From Vanessa cardui (taxonomy: Eukaryota; Arthropoda; Insecta; Lepidoptera; Nymphalidae), in assembly GCF_905220365.1 (NCBI RefSeq), contig NC_061146.1:9551538-9615537 (forward strand): DNA of 64,000 nucleotides, read 5' to 3'. The position numbers and the translations under genes were made by a program. How positions within the stretch are numbered: position 1 is the first letter of the stretch; every line of letters begins with the position of its first letter. This document shows positions 1 to 11,744 of this stretch, one piece after another. The notes under the pieces are model-generated. The model saw only the letters and a list, made by a program, of their open reading frames with translations, was not told the DNA's origin and did not search any database.

Positions 1-13
1 GACTTCGTACACG

Positions 14-332
14 GTTGTTACAAGGGTAACCTTAGCCTTCAATACGGTGTTATGAAAGTTGATTCTATATCACAATTTATATCACATAATTATTGCATAT
101 TATGAATATAGCAGGGGCTAGAGAATTCACTTTATTATATACAATTATTATTGTAATTAATTGATCAATGATTTGTAAAACTGTAATTAATATAATTTTA
201 TATGGCATAGCATTTAATAAATGGCATGTAACACTATTTCTTATTTTAAATATGATTGAGCTGTATATAGATACAGAGATTGAAGCATCATTGTAAAACG
301 ATAATATTATTTTTACCATCCCGAACTACTGA
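14..332. repeat. Dispersed repeat family I, copy 1
   Basis: About 320 bp shared with 31738-32060: TAACCTTAGCCTTCAATACG, TAAAACGATAATATTATTTT and CCATCCCGAACTACTGAA. Unclassified; no ORF of note. Confidence 0.75.
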
Positions 333-1359
333 ATTTACACGCTTTAATTTAAGATTTTGTTTGTAGCCTAAGTTACTCCTTATTACATCAGCTATGTGCC
401 AGTGGAAGTCCCATAAAAATCATTTAAAACGTTTCAAAAATTACCCGGAACAAATGAACAGACAAAAATTAAAAAAATATTTTATTTTGGAATATGTGCC
501 GTGTATACATATTACATCAAACAGACAATCCAATTTTATTATATGTGTATAGATAATATAAATAAGAATTTAATAAGGATGTATGTTTGTTTCTGTGATA
601 TTTAAAGCGAATAAATGATATATCTTAGGATGGCCACGAGTTTAAATAACGATATTCTTCCAGATTCATTTATTAACATTATATTCACATTCATTATATC
701 CGTGTTTTACAATACATTCCGTATTTTATATCTAAATTTTGCCTCTCATTCTCATTATTTCCAAATTAATAATTCAATTGACATATTATTAACTAAATCA
801 TTCTAATAAATTATAGTTATACAATGTGTAAAAAAATAACTCTAACACATTTAATGTTTCTTGTAGCAATATCTTAATATATATCTATTTTAGATTCACT
901 AAAATTAGTACAGTTATTTAAAATTTGTTGAAAAAAAAATGTATAATATGCAAAATTAATATTTTGCATATTATACATTTTTATTAAAATTTTATTATAA
1001 AAAGCAAGAAACAAAAGGCAAATTTATTTTAATTTATCGCTCATATAATTATATTGAAATAATAAACATAAAAAAAATTAACGTTCTACGAAGTTACGTT
1101 CTATATCCCAGTTAAGCTCCAAGAGGCAGCCTCCTTAGAATAATTCGGGTAATGGATCCCATAAATATGTCCCCTTGTCCGCCACCCAGAATCAGTTAAA
1201 ACTTGGATACAAATTGTGTTATCATTGATTCTCAAATTATTTAAGTACTGCAGTGTAGGAGGTGACTTATGCTGATAATCATTATAATTATTTTTACTGG
1301 CAATAAAAGTTTGTAAAAGTTAAGATTCAAAAATAGAACGTCTAATTCTTCGAATAAAT
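333..1359. other. AT-rich intergenic DNA
   Basis: No gene seen. 360-540 resembles 32320-32530 (CTTATTACATCAGCTATGTG), an old repeat. The ORF at 615-806 has no support. Confidence 0.6.
935..982. repeat. 22-bp inverted repeat, 4-nt loop
   Basis: AAAAATGTATAATATGCAAA(AT) and complement, loop TAAT; AT-rich. Confidence 0.88.
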
Positions 1360-1685
1360 TATAGTATGACACAAATTAGATGTAGCATCGGAAAATGCAT
1401 TAAAATTAAAATAAAACTGATTACTACCGATTTATACGACCAACAGAAATATTATAATAATAATTAGATTCTCGCGTCAGTTCAACCCGAGAAAGTAAGT
1501 GCATGTAAATCGACGTGTCAAATTTACGAATATATTAGATCATATGATACTACAAGTTATTACGTTTGTGTAAAGATCGTATTCACATAAGAAATAAATA
1601 TTGATAATTTGCGATAGCGTACTTAATTCGGATGTGATCGGTTTTACGAATTTTGCTGATGCTACATCTAAGTTGTGTGTCTATA
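1360..1685. mobile_element. MITE family E (inverted-repeat DNA element)
   Basis: About 326 bp with terminal inverted repeats of the type TATAGTACGACACAACTTAG, then ATGTAGCATCG. The right end is GATGCTACATCTAAGTTGTG plus TCTATA. Three more copies lie at 30194, 41329 and 57674. No coding capacity. Confidence 0.8.
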
Positions 1686-2116
1686 CAAATTATTTTTATT
1701 CATAATTCTAGTGAGATAATAAGGTAACGTTTATAGACATGTAATATACTATGCTATTGTTTATGTCTATATGTTGTACCCGTGTCATAAATGAATGAAT
1801 TAGTCATGATTTTTTGATCCATACTACATATGCGATTAGTTAATTAATTGGAAACAATGTGATACAACGACAGATATACAAAAAAACATGATCATTAAAT
1901 TAATGGCATAATTTAACATAACTACAAAATCATTAGTGATATTTCCGGCTTTCGACGACATGACAGCTGGATTTGACTGGTTACCTCCTATTGTGCAGGT
2001 AATTATGGTATTAAGCAATAGTATTCTGGAACATTACGTAACAGAATATAAATATACCCTATGAGATGCTATACCAAGTAAATCTGTTGTTTCTAAAACA
2101 TCTAATCTCCGTTTAA

Positions 2117-2300
2117 AGTGCAGTTAGAGTAAGAAAACCTTCGTCAGTTTTCAAATTCATTCCTTTATCAAGTCTTAAACTCTTAGTATCTTTTAAATGT
2201 AAACATCGAATCATTGCGACGCAATATGTCATTCTCGGTCGGTAAAGCAGATTATCGCTCATACTGAGCACGCGAAAATCGTCATATATTGAAAAACGTT
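2117..2300. mobile_element. MITE family F, one end lost
   Basis: Shares GAAAACCTTCGTCAGTTTTC, GCGACGCAATATGTCATTCT and CTGAGCACGCGAAAAT with the copy at 30533; opposite orientation. Confidence 0.7.
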
Positions 2301-2386
2301 CGTCAACACAGGATATATTATACACAAGTATGTGCAAAAACATTTAGCCCGTCTGAGTAACTACCACCCACTCATAAGATATCCTA

Positions 2387-2548
2387 ATGTTGTCTTAAAT
2401 TTTCGCGATTAACACATTGAAATAAAACTAGTTTTAACGGATTTGAATAGCGTATATTAATTATTTTTAACATCCTCACGTTTCGAGAACTTTACAGCGT
2501 GGTCACGGGTAGACAGTCTTCAAATCCGTTAAAACAAGTTTTATTTCA
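2387..2548. mobile_element. Fold-back element, copy 1, with 13-bp direct repeats
   Basis: Left arm AATAAAACTAGTTTTAACGG pairs with the right arm CCGTTAAAACAAGTTTTATT; the arms are about 31 bp. The core contains CCTCACGTTTCGAGAACTTT. Flanked by ATAAGATATCCTA on both sides (2374-2386, 2549-2561), inserted in family-A-like sequence. Confidence 0.75.
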
Positions 2549-2705
2549 ATAAGATATCCTACCGCCCAGGGCCATAGCCAGGATCTCACTTATGTTTTTG
2601 TTATCGTTCTCTAGAAAAAAACAAACAGGTTTATTTTAAAATAAGCATAGATGTATAAAAAACATACATAATTTATACAAATTTATTTAAAATACAACCT
2701 ACGAC

Positions 2706-4010
2706 ATTTAATGTTATACGGGGCAAACGATCAGGAAGCTCACCTGATGGAAAGTGATTACACCAACAATGGACATCTGCGGGGCTTGCTGGTGCGTTGC
2801 CGGCCTTTAAGGAAGTGTACGCTCCTTTTTTTAAGGTTCCGAAGTCGTATCGGTTCGGAAAAACCTGAGTTGTTGTGCAAGGTAGAAATTGTCTTAAAAA
2901 TCGAGCTGCTGTGGATTTTTAAACATCAAGGTGGTGCGAATGAAACTTTGAATTCTGACGAGATGTCCGAATAGTTCCTTGAATCCCAGAATAATTCCTT
3001 GGAACATTTCCCGTGGAAAATTCAGCAGAAGATGCAGAGTGATCTTTACGAAAAGTCAAAGGATCAAGCAGGTCCAATAAGGCTTGATGGTCTATAATTC
3101 GAGCCGCTCTGCTTTTGATACGGTCAAATGGAAGGAGCTGGTAATAGAGAGCATCGGCCCAGTTGTAAGAGTAGTATTCCATGTGGGTTCGAATTTGCGC
3201 CTTGTGTAGTCATAGGCGATGGGCCAACGTGAAATCATGTTCTGACTTGCTGAGCACACTGAGATTTTTTGAAGCCAACTTGGCTTTGCCTTCCAGTTGA
3301 CCGCGGAACTGAACGTGGCTTAAAATATCCACGTCAAATATTCCGATACTTGCTGTGGAAACTTCTTAAACCGTGGAGATAAGACAAATGGTAATTTTTA
3401 GCAGTAAACGCGCAAACTTGCGTATTTTTGGGGTTGAAATGGAAGTTTAGCCGGGGTTCCGTAGCTACTAAGAGAGCTGGTGAATGCAGGGAGCCGGTCT
3501 ACTTCCCCGCCATCGTATATGTTAATAGAGTAATAAAGCAATCATATATGGACTAAGTTTCGACCCCAATCCGAGAATTTATATAATGAAGATTCGATTT
3601 CAGACACAATTTTGTTCCGGTTTTCTCCGGCTGCTGGCCGGTTTATAAGGTGTCTCCGGTAATGTCGTCTGCATATCTTTAATTTAAATCATAGCATTCA
3701 CCATGTATAACGAATTTAATGCTCCGATCTGCCAAAAAGTTTAATTTCCCGGGAAAACTGTAGAAATTATGTGCTAATGCCTCCTCCTTGCTCTCAACTG
3801 CCTCCGCCCATCTATGAGTAAGGTAATCTAGAAGATCATCGGCTGAACGCCTATACTAGAACAAGGAGGTGATGGCTATATGACGAACGGGTCTGGGCGG
3901 TTGCCCTTTTTAGGAATCGGATGCACCAAAGCAGTCTTCCTGGAGTTCCTCAATAAAATATACAGGGTTATTGGTAATTCGACGTATTCTCATTAGGAGG
4001 TGATGGGGGC
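2706..4010 (-). pseudogene. Decayed jockey-type LINE (RT pieces), minus strand
   Basis: Read on the minus strand, pieces of a jockey-type reverse transcriptase appear in order: HPIPKKGNRPDPF near 3900, DLLDYLTHRWAEAVESKEEA near 3810, NFLADRSIKFVIHGE near 3725, RYADDITGDTL near 3670, VDILSHVQFRGQLEGKAKLA near 3320, MEYYSYNWADALYYQLLPFD near 3160, then RTSRQNSKFHSHHLDV near 2940. The last 3' bases (2711-2800) are a common lepidopteran LINE end. Stops and frameshifts are frequent. The block expected between the DLxK-like region and YADD (the VPQG segment) is deleted, as judged from the direct join. Confidence 0.85.
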
Positions 4011-4198
4011 GACTATTTGCAACATTTTTATCTCCCATATGCATCATGCAAAAGTGAATCGTTTTTGAGTCTTTTAGTTTTTTCAAAACTTGTCAAAAAT
4101 GCAACTACAAATATAATATTTATAAAAAGTATCAATTAAAGTCTAGTATTTTTCTCTGATTTATAAAAACAATTAAACACTGGAAAAAATTTTCAATA

Positions 4199-4349
4199 TT
4201 GAAATAAAACTAGTTTAAACGGATTTTAATCGCGTATATTAATTATTTTTAACATCCCGACGTTTCGAGCACTTTACAGCGATCGTGGTCACGGCTAAAA
4301 ACGGGTTATTTCAATGTGTAATAATAGCGAAAATTTAAGACAACATTAC
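4199..4349. mobile_element. Fold-back element, copy 2, with 10-bp direct repeats
   Basis: Same core as 2387-2548 in the same orientation. Flanked by ATTTTCAATA at 4189-4198 and 4350-4359. It carries the outer arm (GCGAAAATTTAAGACAACAT) on the right, whereas copy 1 carries it on the left. Confidence 0.75.
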
Positions 4350-4711
4350 ATTTTCAATAATTATTATCGGTCCTTATTTAAAAATGCGAGACAAAAAACG
4401 AAATGTTTTCAATTTTTTTTTTTATTTTATTTCAAACATAAATGTTTCCTTAGCTTTCCGAAAATGTACAAAAACTAGGAATTTATTTCAAAGCAATCGA
4501 AAAAAAATAATCAGAAAGGCCGCTGGAGCGCTCTTCAAAATTCCCACAAAATTAACTAAAAATAACATCCAATGAAAAAAGAAATTACTTATTTAACTTA
4601 CTTAATAGAAATTTAAAATAAAATGTAGAAACATAAGCTAAGTTCAATAGCTAAGTCTTAAGTAAGACATTTTGTAATATAGCCTTAATAAAGTATTAAA
4701 ATCATCAAAAT

Positions 4712-4932
4712 CAAAATGAACTTTATTCAAGTGGGCTTTTACAAGCACTTTTGAATCGTCATTTAACAATTAAGTGAAGTTACCACCGATTCGGAAAATA
4801 TATTCTACCGAGAAGAACCGGCAATAAACTCAGTAGTTACTCTTTTTCAACATTTAAATAATACAAAGTCATGTTAGTTAATACAATTATTAAAATTTAT
4901 ATATCCTGCCTGGAAGTCAACAGATATTAATT
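4712..4932 (+). repeat. Dispersed repeat family D
   Basis: Begins AACTTTATTCAAGTGGGCTT, then TTGAATCGTCATTTAACAAT, ACCGAGAAGAACCGGCAATA and GTTACTCTTTTTCAACATTT. At least five other copies exist here. Probably a SINE or LINE end. Confidence 0.75.
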
Positions 4933-5449
4933 CCACGCTTTTTTATCATCTACAAATTAATAAGCGAATTCGAGAAACTCTGTAACTAATCACAGCACGC
5001 ACAGCATGTTCTACAGTGAATAATGCAGGATTCTATCCTTACTATCTTCACGAAGAGGTCCCTTAAAGGCATGTTATATATACAATAAAGGCGACTTTTC
5101 TTGACTTAGCGAAAAAATTCCGGAAAGGGTTTGAACCACCAAAACCCGCCGCTGCCTACGGCCCTGCGTTTTATAATCGTGAATCGACTTTTAAAAAGTC
5201 TAATATTTTTCATTTTATTTTACTTAAGAGGACTAAAAAACAGGTTGAATACGCAATTATTTTGTTACTTTTTAGTGCATATTTGTTTGTTTTAACTATT
5301 TAAAAAAAATTAACATTATAAAATATTTTGTTTGAAGTCGGTTTTTCGTTTTGTTAAAATTTTTAATTAAGTAAACACGCTTCTTAATGTTTTCGCTTAT
5401 AATTTTTAATTTTATTATTAATTAACATTTTTTTCAATATTTAGTTAGA

Positions 5450-5676
5450 TTTACGTAGGGTTTTGTGTAAACCCTTCTGAATAGGTACCACCGTCTGATC
5501 AGATATTCTACCGCCGAACAACAGTACACAGTAGTGCTGTGTTCCGGTCTGTAAGGTGATCGAGCCAGTGAAACTACAGGCACAAGGGACATAACATCTT
5601 AGTTCCCAAGGTTGGTGGCGCATTGGCGTCGTAGCGAATAATAAATGTTTCTCACAGCGCCATTGTCTGCGATTGC
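5450..5676 (-). repeat. Repeat family A
   Basis: Antisense, 5' part missing; the 60-codon open frame here is a by-product of the repeat. Confidence 0.8.
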
Positions 5677-6496
5677 GATTAATTATCCATTAAGGTATAT
5701 ATTATAAAATAAACGTTTCAATTATATTATTAATTTCAATGGCGTTCCTTTGATATTCAGTTTTAAAAACATATACATTATAATCGAAGCAATTAAATTA
5801 ATTATATCCGGTTTTAACCCATCGACCGAGTATATTTAAATTATATATAAGCAATTTAAATTTTGTTAATTTTTCAGAGACGTATCTTTTAAATCTTATT
5901 TAAAAACATGCTTTTATTAAAATGCGCTAAAAATCACGAGATGTTTTTTTGTAGAAATTAAAGTTGATTTTAAGTTTTAGGAATCAAGAATTCAGCGTAA
6001 CGTCACATTATATTTCGAGTAAATCTTAGCAAGCCCTTTTTTTTATTATTATGTTATATTGATACCCATATTGTAAGAGTGCTTTTAATATAATTGGTCC
6101 GCCATCTTGGGTATGCCGCCATGTTGGATTAAGAATAATGTCACAAATACACCGTGCATTTTCATTTTTCATACACAAAATTTCAGATCAATCAAAATAT
6201 CTTTAAAAATATCTCCTTTTAAACTGGGTTGCAAGATTTCACCTGTTCATACTCACGTTACAAGTTAAATAAAAGCTTGTAAAATAAGAAAGTTGTCGAC
6301 AAACGTTTTCAGTTGGAAATAAATTGCTTTTGTTATATTTTATCGATACTATATATTCGCTATATTCAGACCGTCTCCTCATTATATTGGCTGGATATAC
6401 AGCTGTACATAACAAGTCATCAATAAAAGAGTTATTAAAAATTCCATGTGAATTAAAACAATAACAAAAAATAAGATTAAATTTTAATTATTATAA

Positions 6497-6720
6497 TATG
6501 AGACAACATCACATACGTTACTCTGATCCCAATGTAAGTAGCTAAAGCACTTTTGTTATGGAAAATCAGAAGTAACGACGGTACCACAAACACCCAGACA
6601 CAAGACAACATAGAAAACTAATGGTAATTTACATCGACTCGGCCGGGAATCGAACTCGGGACCTCGGAGTGGCGTACCCATGAAAACCGGTGTACACACC
6701 ACTCGACCACGAAGGTCGTC
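6497..6720 (-). repeat. SINE family C
   Basis: Full-length antisense copy; the tRNA-like head is at the right end (GGGAATCGAACTCGGGACC). Confidence 0.85.
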
Positions 6721-6840
6721 AAATATTAATATATTATTTTATATTACATAGTATAAAACAAAGCTTATCTGTCCTTATGTATGTAGATGTTTACAATTAC
6801 GCAACGGATTTGGATGCGGTTTTCTTTAATAGAAATTTTT

Positions 6841-6912
6841 CCACATGTCATTTATCAAAGGGAGATGAGGCCTTAGTCCAGCAGTGGGAAACTTACAGGC
6901 TGTTGAATTGTC
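6841..6912 (+). repeat. SINE family B, short 3' piece
   Basis: Only the AAGGGAGATGAGGCCTTAGT to CAGGCTGTTG end is present. Confidence 0.65.
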
Positions 6913-8061
6913 GTTACGCTCCGCTCACGTTATGCGCTCACAATGAGAGCGAGTGAGAGGCACGCGTCCCTTCAACTCGGGCATGGTTAGCCCGCCTAAG
7001 AGCGAGAGAGACAGACAAAATTCAGTGCGAGGTTCTTTGTATAAATTAATGTTTTAAATATAATTCTTTGTATAAATAAATGTTTTAAATTGTTACTATT
7101 ATTTCATCCTTCTTCCTACTATACGAATGAATATTCACATTAAAATTATTTTACCACTCAAAGTCGTTGTCACGTAAAACTTTCGCCCGTATACCTACTT
7201 TACAGGCAACCAATTTAATTTTTTTATTGGATACAGTGATTCGAGAGGAAGATTTTTCTGTATAATACATGGACAATATAGTAAAGGAAAACTGTTAATT
7301 TTAGAAGTTTCTAATGTGATGTCGTAAATAAACAAATTCTGTAGAATATTCAGTATTAGTATTGCACCCGTGCGAAGCCGAGGCAGGTCGCTAGTATCGT
7401 TATATAAGAAAATGTTCCTCCCTAAATTTTCTTGTACGTTATAAACTAAATGTCAATATCAAAATGAAATATACGTAATATTTTATTAAACATCTTACAC
7501 TAAAAGAGGGTAAGGTTTTATATTATTTTATAGATTAGGCCATTTTATAAACAATATTTTATCAAGGCTCCGAACCAATGTATAACAATATTGACGTCAT
7601 AAAATCCTCAAATTTAATATTTCGTGAACGTACGTTAAGCATTTTCCACAGACTAAAAATAAATGAACTGCCACAGATTAAATATAGAGCATTCGAAATT
7701 TTTAATAGAATACAAAAAAAATATAGATTACTAAAAAGCATGAAGCATTATTGTTTGATTATCATAGACAATTTTTAATTTTATATTATTAATGACAAAA
7801 AGATATTAAGGCATAAGTGTTACTCACGAAAGCTTGTTATATATAGATTTTAATGATTATTTTGTAATAAAAAAAACCTTAAAAAATATAATCAACTTTT
7901 ATTTTTTTTTGCTGACTCTACTCTTTGCCGTCTTGCTCACTAACACATCTGATAAAAACGTCACTAACTCATACTAATGCACGCTGATACTAATTTAACG
8001 TGGAGGGGAGCTTCAAGGTAAAGTATAACTTTACGGGTAGATAAGTACTATTTTTCTAGTG

Positions 8062-8515
8062 TTGTTGTTATCTATATATATAATAAAATTGTCGTGTCTG
8101 TTTGTAATATAAAATAAACCGCTTTTTACTAAATGCATATGTAAAAACGGTACATACACCAAAATAGTAATTTTTCAATTTTTATCAGTCTCTCTGGTTG
8201 TTCCGCCTTATCTCTATAAAGGCTGGACCGATTTTGACAGAACTTTCACTGGCTGAAAGCTGATGTAATAAGGAGTAACTGAGGCACCAAAAATATTTCT
8301 TTGTTAAATTCAAACGCGTACAAAATCGCGCGCACAGTTAATTATAAAATCAGCTGTCCCCCGCGGTTTCGATATCATTACAGGGATACATTATCAGGTT
8401 TCAGGCATAAATAAGCTTATGTTACGAACAGTTTCAGCTTTATCAAAATCGGTTCAGTGTTTTCGCCGTGAAACAGTAAAAGACAAACAGATTTAAGTTA
8501 CAATTTATAATATAT
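8062..8515 (+). repeat. Helitron-like or other non-autonomous repeat
   Basis: Opens TCTATATATATAATAAAATT then GTCGTGTCTGTTTGTAATAT, a start seen in lepidopteran Helitrons; contains CTGGACCGATTTTGACAGAA and GTAATAAGGAGTAACTGAGG, the latter shared in inverse with 365-395 and 32325-32350. The 3' end is not defined. Confidence 0.35.
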
Positions 8516-8614
8516 ATTAATATTATAAATGTGAAAGTAACTCTGTATGTCTGTCGGCCTTTCACGACCAAACTGCTGAACCGAATTTGATGAAATTTGG
8601 TATAAAGCAAACTT

Positions 8615-8905
8615 TTTTTTATGATATAGGATGGCGGACGAGCTTATGGGCCACCTGACGGTAAGTGGTCACCATCATCCATAGACAATGAAGCTGTAAG
8701 TAATATTAACTATTCCTTACATCGTGCCACCAACCTTAGGAACTAAGATGTTATGTCCCTTGTGCCTGTAGTTACACTGGCTCACTCACCCTTCAAACCG
8801 GAACACAACAATACTGAGTACTGTTATTTGGCGATAGAATAACTGATGAGTGATTGGTACCTACCCAGACGGGCTTGCAAAAAGCCCTACCACCAAGTAA
8901 ACTTG
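8615..8905 (+). repeat. Dispersed repeat family A
   Basis: About 290 bp. Starts near GGATGGCGGACGAGCTTATG, runs through CATAGACAATGAAGCTGTAA, AACTAAGATGTTATGTCCCT, ACTGGCTCACTCACCCTTCA and GGTACCTACCCAGACGGGCT to AAAGCCCTACCACCAAGTAA. A common nymphalid-type repeat; SINE- or LINE-end-like, no coding capacity. Confidence 0.8.
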
Positions 8906-9244
8906 AACTCCAACTCTAAGAAAGGACTTCGGCTACTTTGTTTGCCTAACACATGATAACCAATACCCTATAACGCGAGCGAAACCGCGTGCATATACTA
9001 GTATTTAGTAATGTTTCAAGCGCTTGTAAACCTGTTTGAATAAAATATAATTTAATTTCAATTGTACATGCGTCCATTGTTAATTTTACTGAAATAAAAC
9101 GATGTTAAATCGGTTTCGATATTATCGAAATAATTCCATTAGCGAGTATATTATAGATAACATATATATGTATGCTAGTATACATTTTAAATATTTAATT
9201 TGTGTTTGTTTAATAAAACATACTTTATTATGTTAGCGAGATTA

Positions 9245-9850
9245 GAGGGAGCAAATATGGCTTTTTATTTAATAGGCTAGTGGACCTGATGCTGTATGAT
9301 CACCACCACGCAGTGGCGTAAATAGGGCGGTGCCACCGGTGCGCAGGCTCAGGGCGTAGACTCTCAGGGACAAGAATAGACAAACTGGGCAGAACGATTG
9401 TTTTTTCGTTTTGCTCTTGTTAAGATTCCTCTGAGCCCCCAGTACTCGATTCCAATACAAACGCACTTACATGCTAGTATCATTAAAACCATACATCGCG
9501 CACATTTCTTTGGCGCTCGAGCGTATTTGTGTATAGTGTTTATCGTTAATGAGCAACGCATTTGCGATAGTGAACCTGCGTTTAAGTTTAAGTGAGTGAG
9601 ACAGTAAAATAGGCAAAGGGTCTGCTTAAATAGGGTGCAGTTATAGAAGCACGCACAGGGTGCAGAAAAGGCTATTTACGGCACTGCCACCACCCTTAGA
9701 CACAGTAAAAATATTAACCATTCATTATATAACCAATGTGGTAACTATGGTACCTGGTGTACACCTCAATACCCAAGGATTGCTAAGAGAGGCAATATTT
9801 AATAAGTGGGTAGTACCTACCCAGACGTGATGGATATACCAAACGAGAGA
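9245..9850 (+). repeat. Repeat family A, diverged, split by a hAT MITE
   Basis: Family-A sequence on both sides (AATAGGCTAGTGGACCTGAT to 9310; 9687 onward with GTAAAAATATTAACCATTCA and TACCTACCCAGACGTGA). Confidence 0.65.
9311..9686. mobile_element. hAT-like MITE, 376 bp
   Basis: Ends CAGTGGCGTAAATAGGGC and GCTATTTACGGCACTG are inverted repeats. Eight-base flanks CCACCACG and CCACCACC differ at one position. Inserted in a family-A repeat. 8-bp duplications and CAGTGGCG ends are typical of hAT elements. Confidence 0.8.
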
Positions 9851-10073
9851 TTTTATACCAAACGCTGGCAAAATTATAATGAAAGTTGAACCTGAGTTAT
9901 ATTCATATATTAGTATTCTAATACCTTATTTCTTATAAGTAATTCACTTTTGATATTTGCAGAAAGATCACATCGTTTTCTGTAAGACAAGTTCTATAAA
10001 TTTAGGTTACTCAAATCAAATCAAGATATACTTTATTCAAGAACGCACTTTTGAATCGTCATTTAACAAACTA

Positions 10074-11357
10074 ATAGGTTGGGGAAAAAGTTTCTTCGTA
10101 TTTTATATGAAAATTCAAAAAGTTTTTTTTATAGTTTATTTACTTTTGACTAAAGTATGTAGGTGCTATTTTGTTCCATAACTTTTTGCCATCTTGTTGG
10201 TAGTGACATGATCCCATTGCTGTAAAAATTTTGGGGCTTCTGATCGAAAAACTGCGACAAGTGGTTTTGGCAGTCCTCTCGTGATGTTAACCTGACACTG
10301 CCTAAGGAATTCTGCAGAGACCGAAACAAATGAAAATCTGAAGGTGCAAGGTCAGGACTATACGGCGGATGCATTAATACCTCCCAGCCAAACTCTCGTA
10401 ATTTTTGTTGAGTGGCTAAAGATGTGTGAGGTCTAGCGTTGTCATGGTGAAAAACCACACCCCTTCTGTTGATCAATTCTGGCCGCTTTCTCTCAATTTC
10501 TTGCTTCAATCTCATCAATTGTTCGCAATACAGTTCTGAATCGATGGTCCTGCCGGGTGGTAACAGCTCATAATGAATGATGCCCTTCCAATCCCACCAT
10601 ACACACAGCATTACCTTGTTGCGAGTTAATCCGGGTTTTGCCACAGTCTGTGAAGCTTGACCGGCCTTTGACCACGATCTTTTTCGCACGTTCTTGTCGT
10701 ATGTGATCCACTTTACATCACCAGTTATCAGCGTCTTCAAAAATGGTTCGGTTTCATTACGTCGTAATAAAGAATCACAAATGAGTACACGGTTCATTAG
10801 GTTTCTTTCAGTGAGTTCATGAGGCACCCATATATCGAGCTTTTTTGTGTGCCCAGCTTTATTCAAATGAGTCAAAACCGTTTTGTGGTCAATTGCCAGT
10901 TCTTCAGCTACATCGTAACTACTAATATGCCGAACTTGCTCCACTTTTTCAAAAATGGCATCAATTTTGTCCCTAACAGGGCGACCAGAGCGAGATGCAT
11001 CTTTGATATCAAAATTTCCGGCTTGAAAACGCTTAAACCAAACTTGCGCTACTCTCACAGATACTGCATTAGGTCCATAAACATCACAAATTTTATTCGC
11101 GGCTTGAGTTGCATTTTTACCTTTTTTATAGTAAAATTTTAAAATGTATCGAATTTCTTCTTTAGATTCACTCATTTTAACAACAACAAAAATAAATGAA
11201 AATCACACAAATTCCTAATTTGAATTTGGAAATGCCTTCTTTAAAATTAAATCTTTTTAATGATACCAAAACCAGCCAGATACAAATGGTATAGCCAAAG
11301 AGATTTTATTACAAGTTCATACATACTATATGCGAAAAGACTTTTTCCCCAACCTCA
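10074..11357 (-). mobile_element. mariner transposon copy 1 (Tc1/mariner superfamily)
   Basis: A 1284-bp element with terminal inverted repeats starting TAGGTTGGGGAAAAAGT and TA target duplications (10072-10073 and 11358-11359). It is inserted inside an older dispersed repeat (family D), whose two halves flank it at 10013-10073 and 11358-11520. Its terminal repeats and length match the second copy at 26212-27506. Confidence 0.93.
10150..11175 (-). CDS. mariner transposase (DD34D), copy 1
   Basis: Full-length 341-residue cut-and-paste transposase. An N-terminal pair of helix-turn-helix domains (about 1-110) binds the terminal repeats; the linker motif WVPHEL is at 116-121 and YSPDLAPSD at 272-280. 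The catalytic triad D153, D245, D280 (34 residues between the last two) is retained and there is no stop or frameshift. About 14 residues differ from the copy at 26405. One is next to the first catalytic Asp: GDVKWI here against GDEKWI, the usual family form, so activity may be reduced (inference). Confidence 0.93.
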   Translation of the reverse strand: MSESKEEIRYILKFYYKKGKNATQAANKICDVYGPNAVSVRVAQVWFKRFQAGNFDIKDASRSGRPVRDKIDAIFEKVEQVRHISSYDVAEELAIDHKTVLTHLNKAGHTKKLDIWVPHELTERNLMNRVLICDSLLRRNETEPFLKTLITGDVKWITYDKNVRKRSWSKAGQASQTVAKPGLTRNKVMLCVWWDWKGIIHYELLPPGRTIDSELYCEQLMRLKQEIERKRPELINRRGVVFHHDNARPHTSLATQQKLREFGWEVLMHPPYSPDLAPSDFHLFRSLQNSLGSVRLTSREDCQNHLSQFFDQKPQNFYSNGIMSLPTRWQKVMEQNSTYIL

Positions 11358-11744
11358 TATATTAAATGAAGCTACTAACAGTTCGCAAAGTAGAGTCTAC
11401 CGAGAAGAACCGGCAGGAAATCAGTAGTTACTCTTTTCCAACATCTAAAATATAGGATGTGTTAGTTATATACAATGATAAATATATACATGTATAAAAC
11501 ACCCTGACTTCCACGGTCAACAAACTACACGTACTATATGTAATTTTTACAAATTATTTGAATTTATGAACTGACAAAGTTAAAAATATCTGCGGAATTT
11601 TACAATAGAAAAGGATGTCCTAACAAGAACTTTAAATGGTTCTCATCCTAAAAAGAGAGCCAGAAGACTCTTTACATAGGGCTTCTGCCGCCTACAAACT
11701 GTAATGATTGTGAGAGAAAATAAAAATAAAAAAAAAGTAAAGTA

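Larger units (their letters stand above)
4930..8061. other. Repeat-rich intergenic DNA
   Basis: Besides the family A, B and C copies listed, 7350-7395 has GTGCGAAGCCGAGGCAGGTC then GCTAGTA, a Helitron-like 3' end. The ORF 7578-7778 is AT-rich with no recognisable domain. Nothing else seen. Confidence 0.5.
10013..11525 (+). repeat. Repeat family D split by mariner copy 1
   Basis: Left part 10013-10073 (CTTTATTCAAGAACGC...CATTTAACAAAC), right part 11358-11525 (TTAAATGAAGCTACTAACAG, then ACCGAGAAGAACCGGCAGG). The two halves rejoin at TA. Confidence 0.85.

Noticed and set aside
2711..3182. Two 87-residue ORFs on opposite strands
   Set aside because: Both lie in a decayed jockey-type LINE; the minus-strand one matches RT C-terminal sequence, so it is not a host gene.
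9269..9595. Three overlapping ORFs of 65 residues
   Set aside because: All fall in the hAT MITE at 9311-9686 with no domain and no codon signal.
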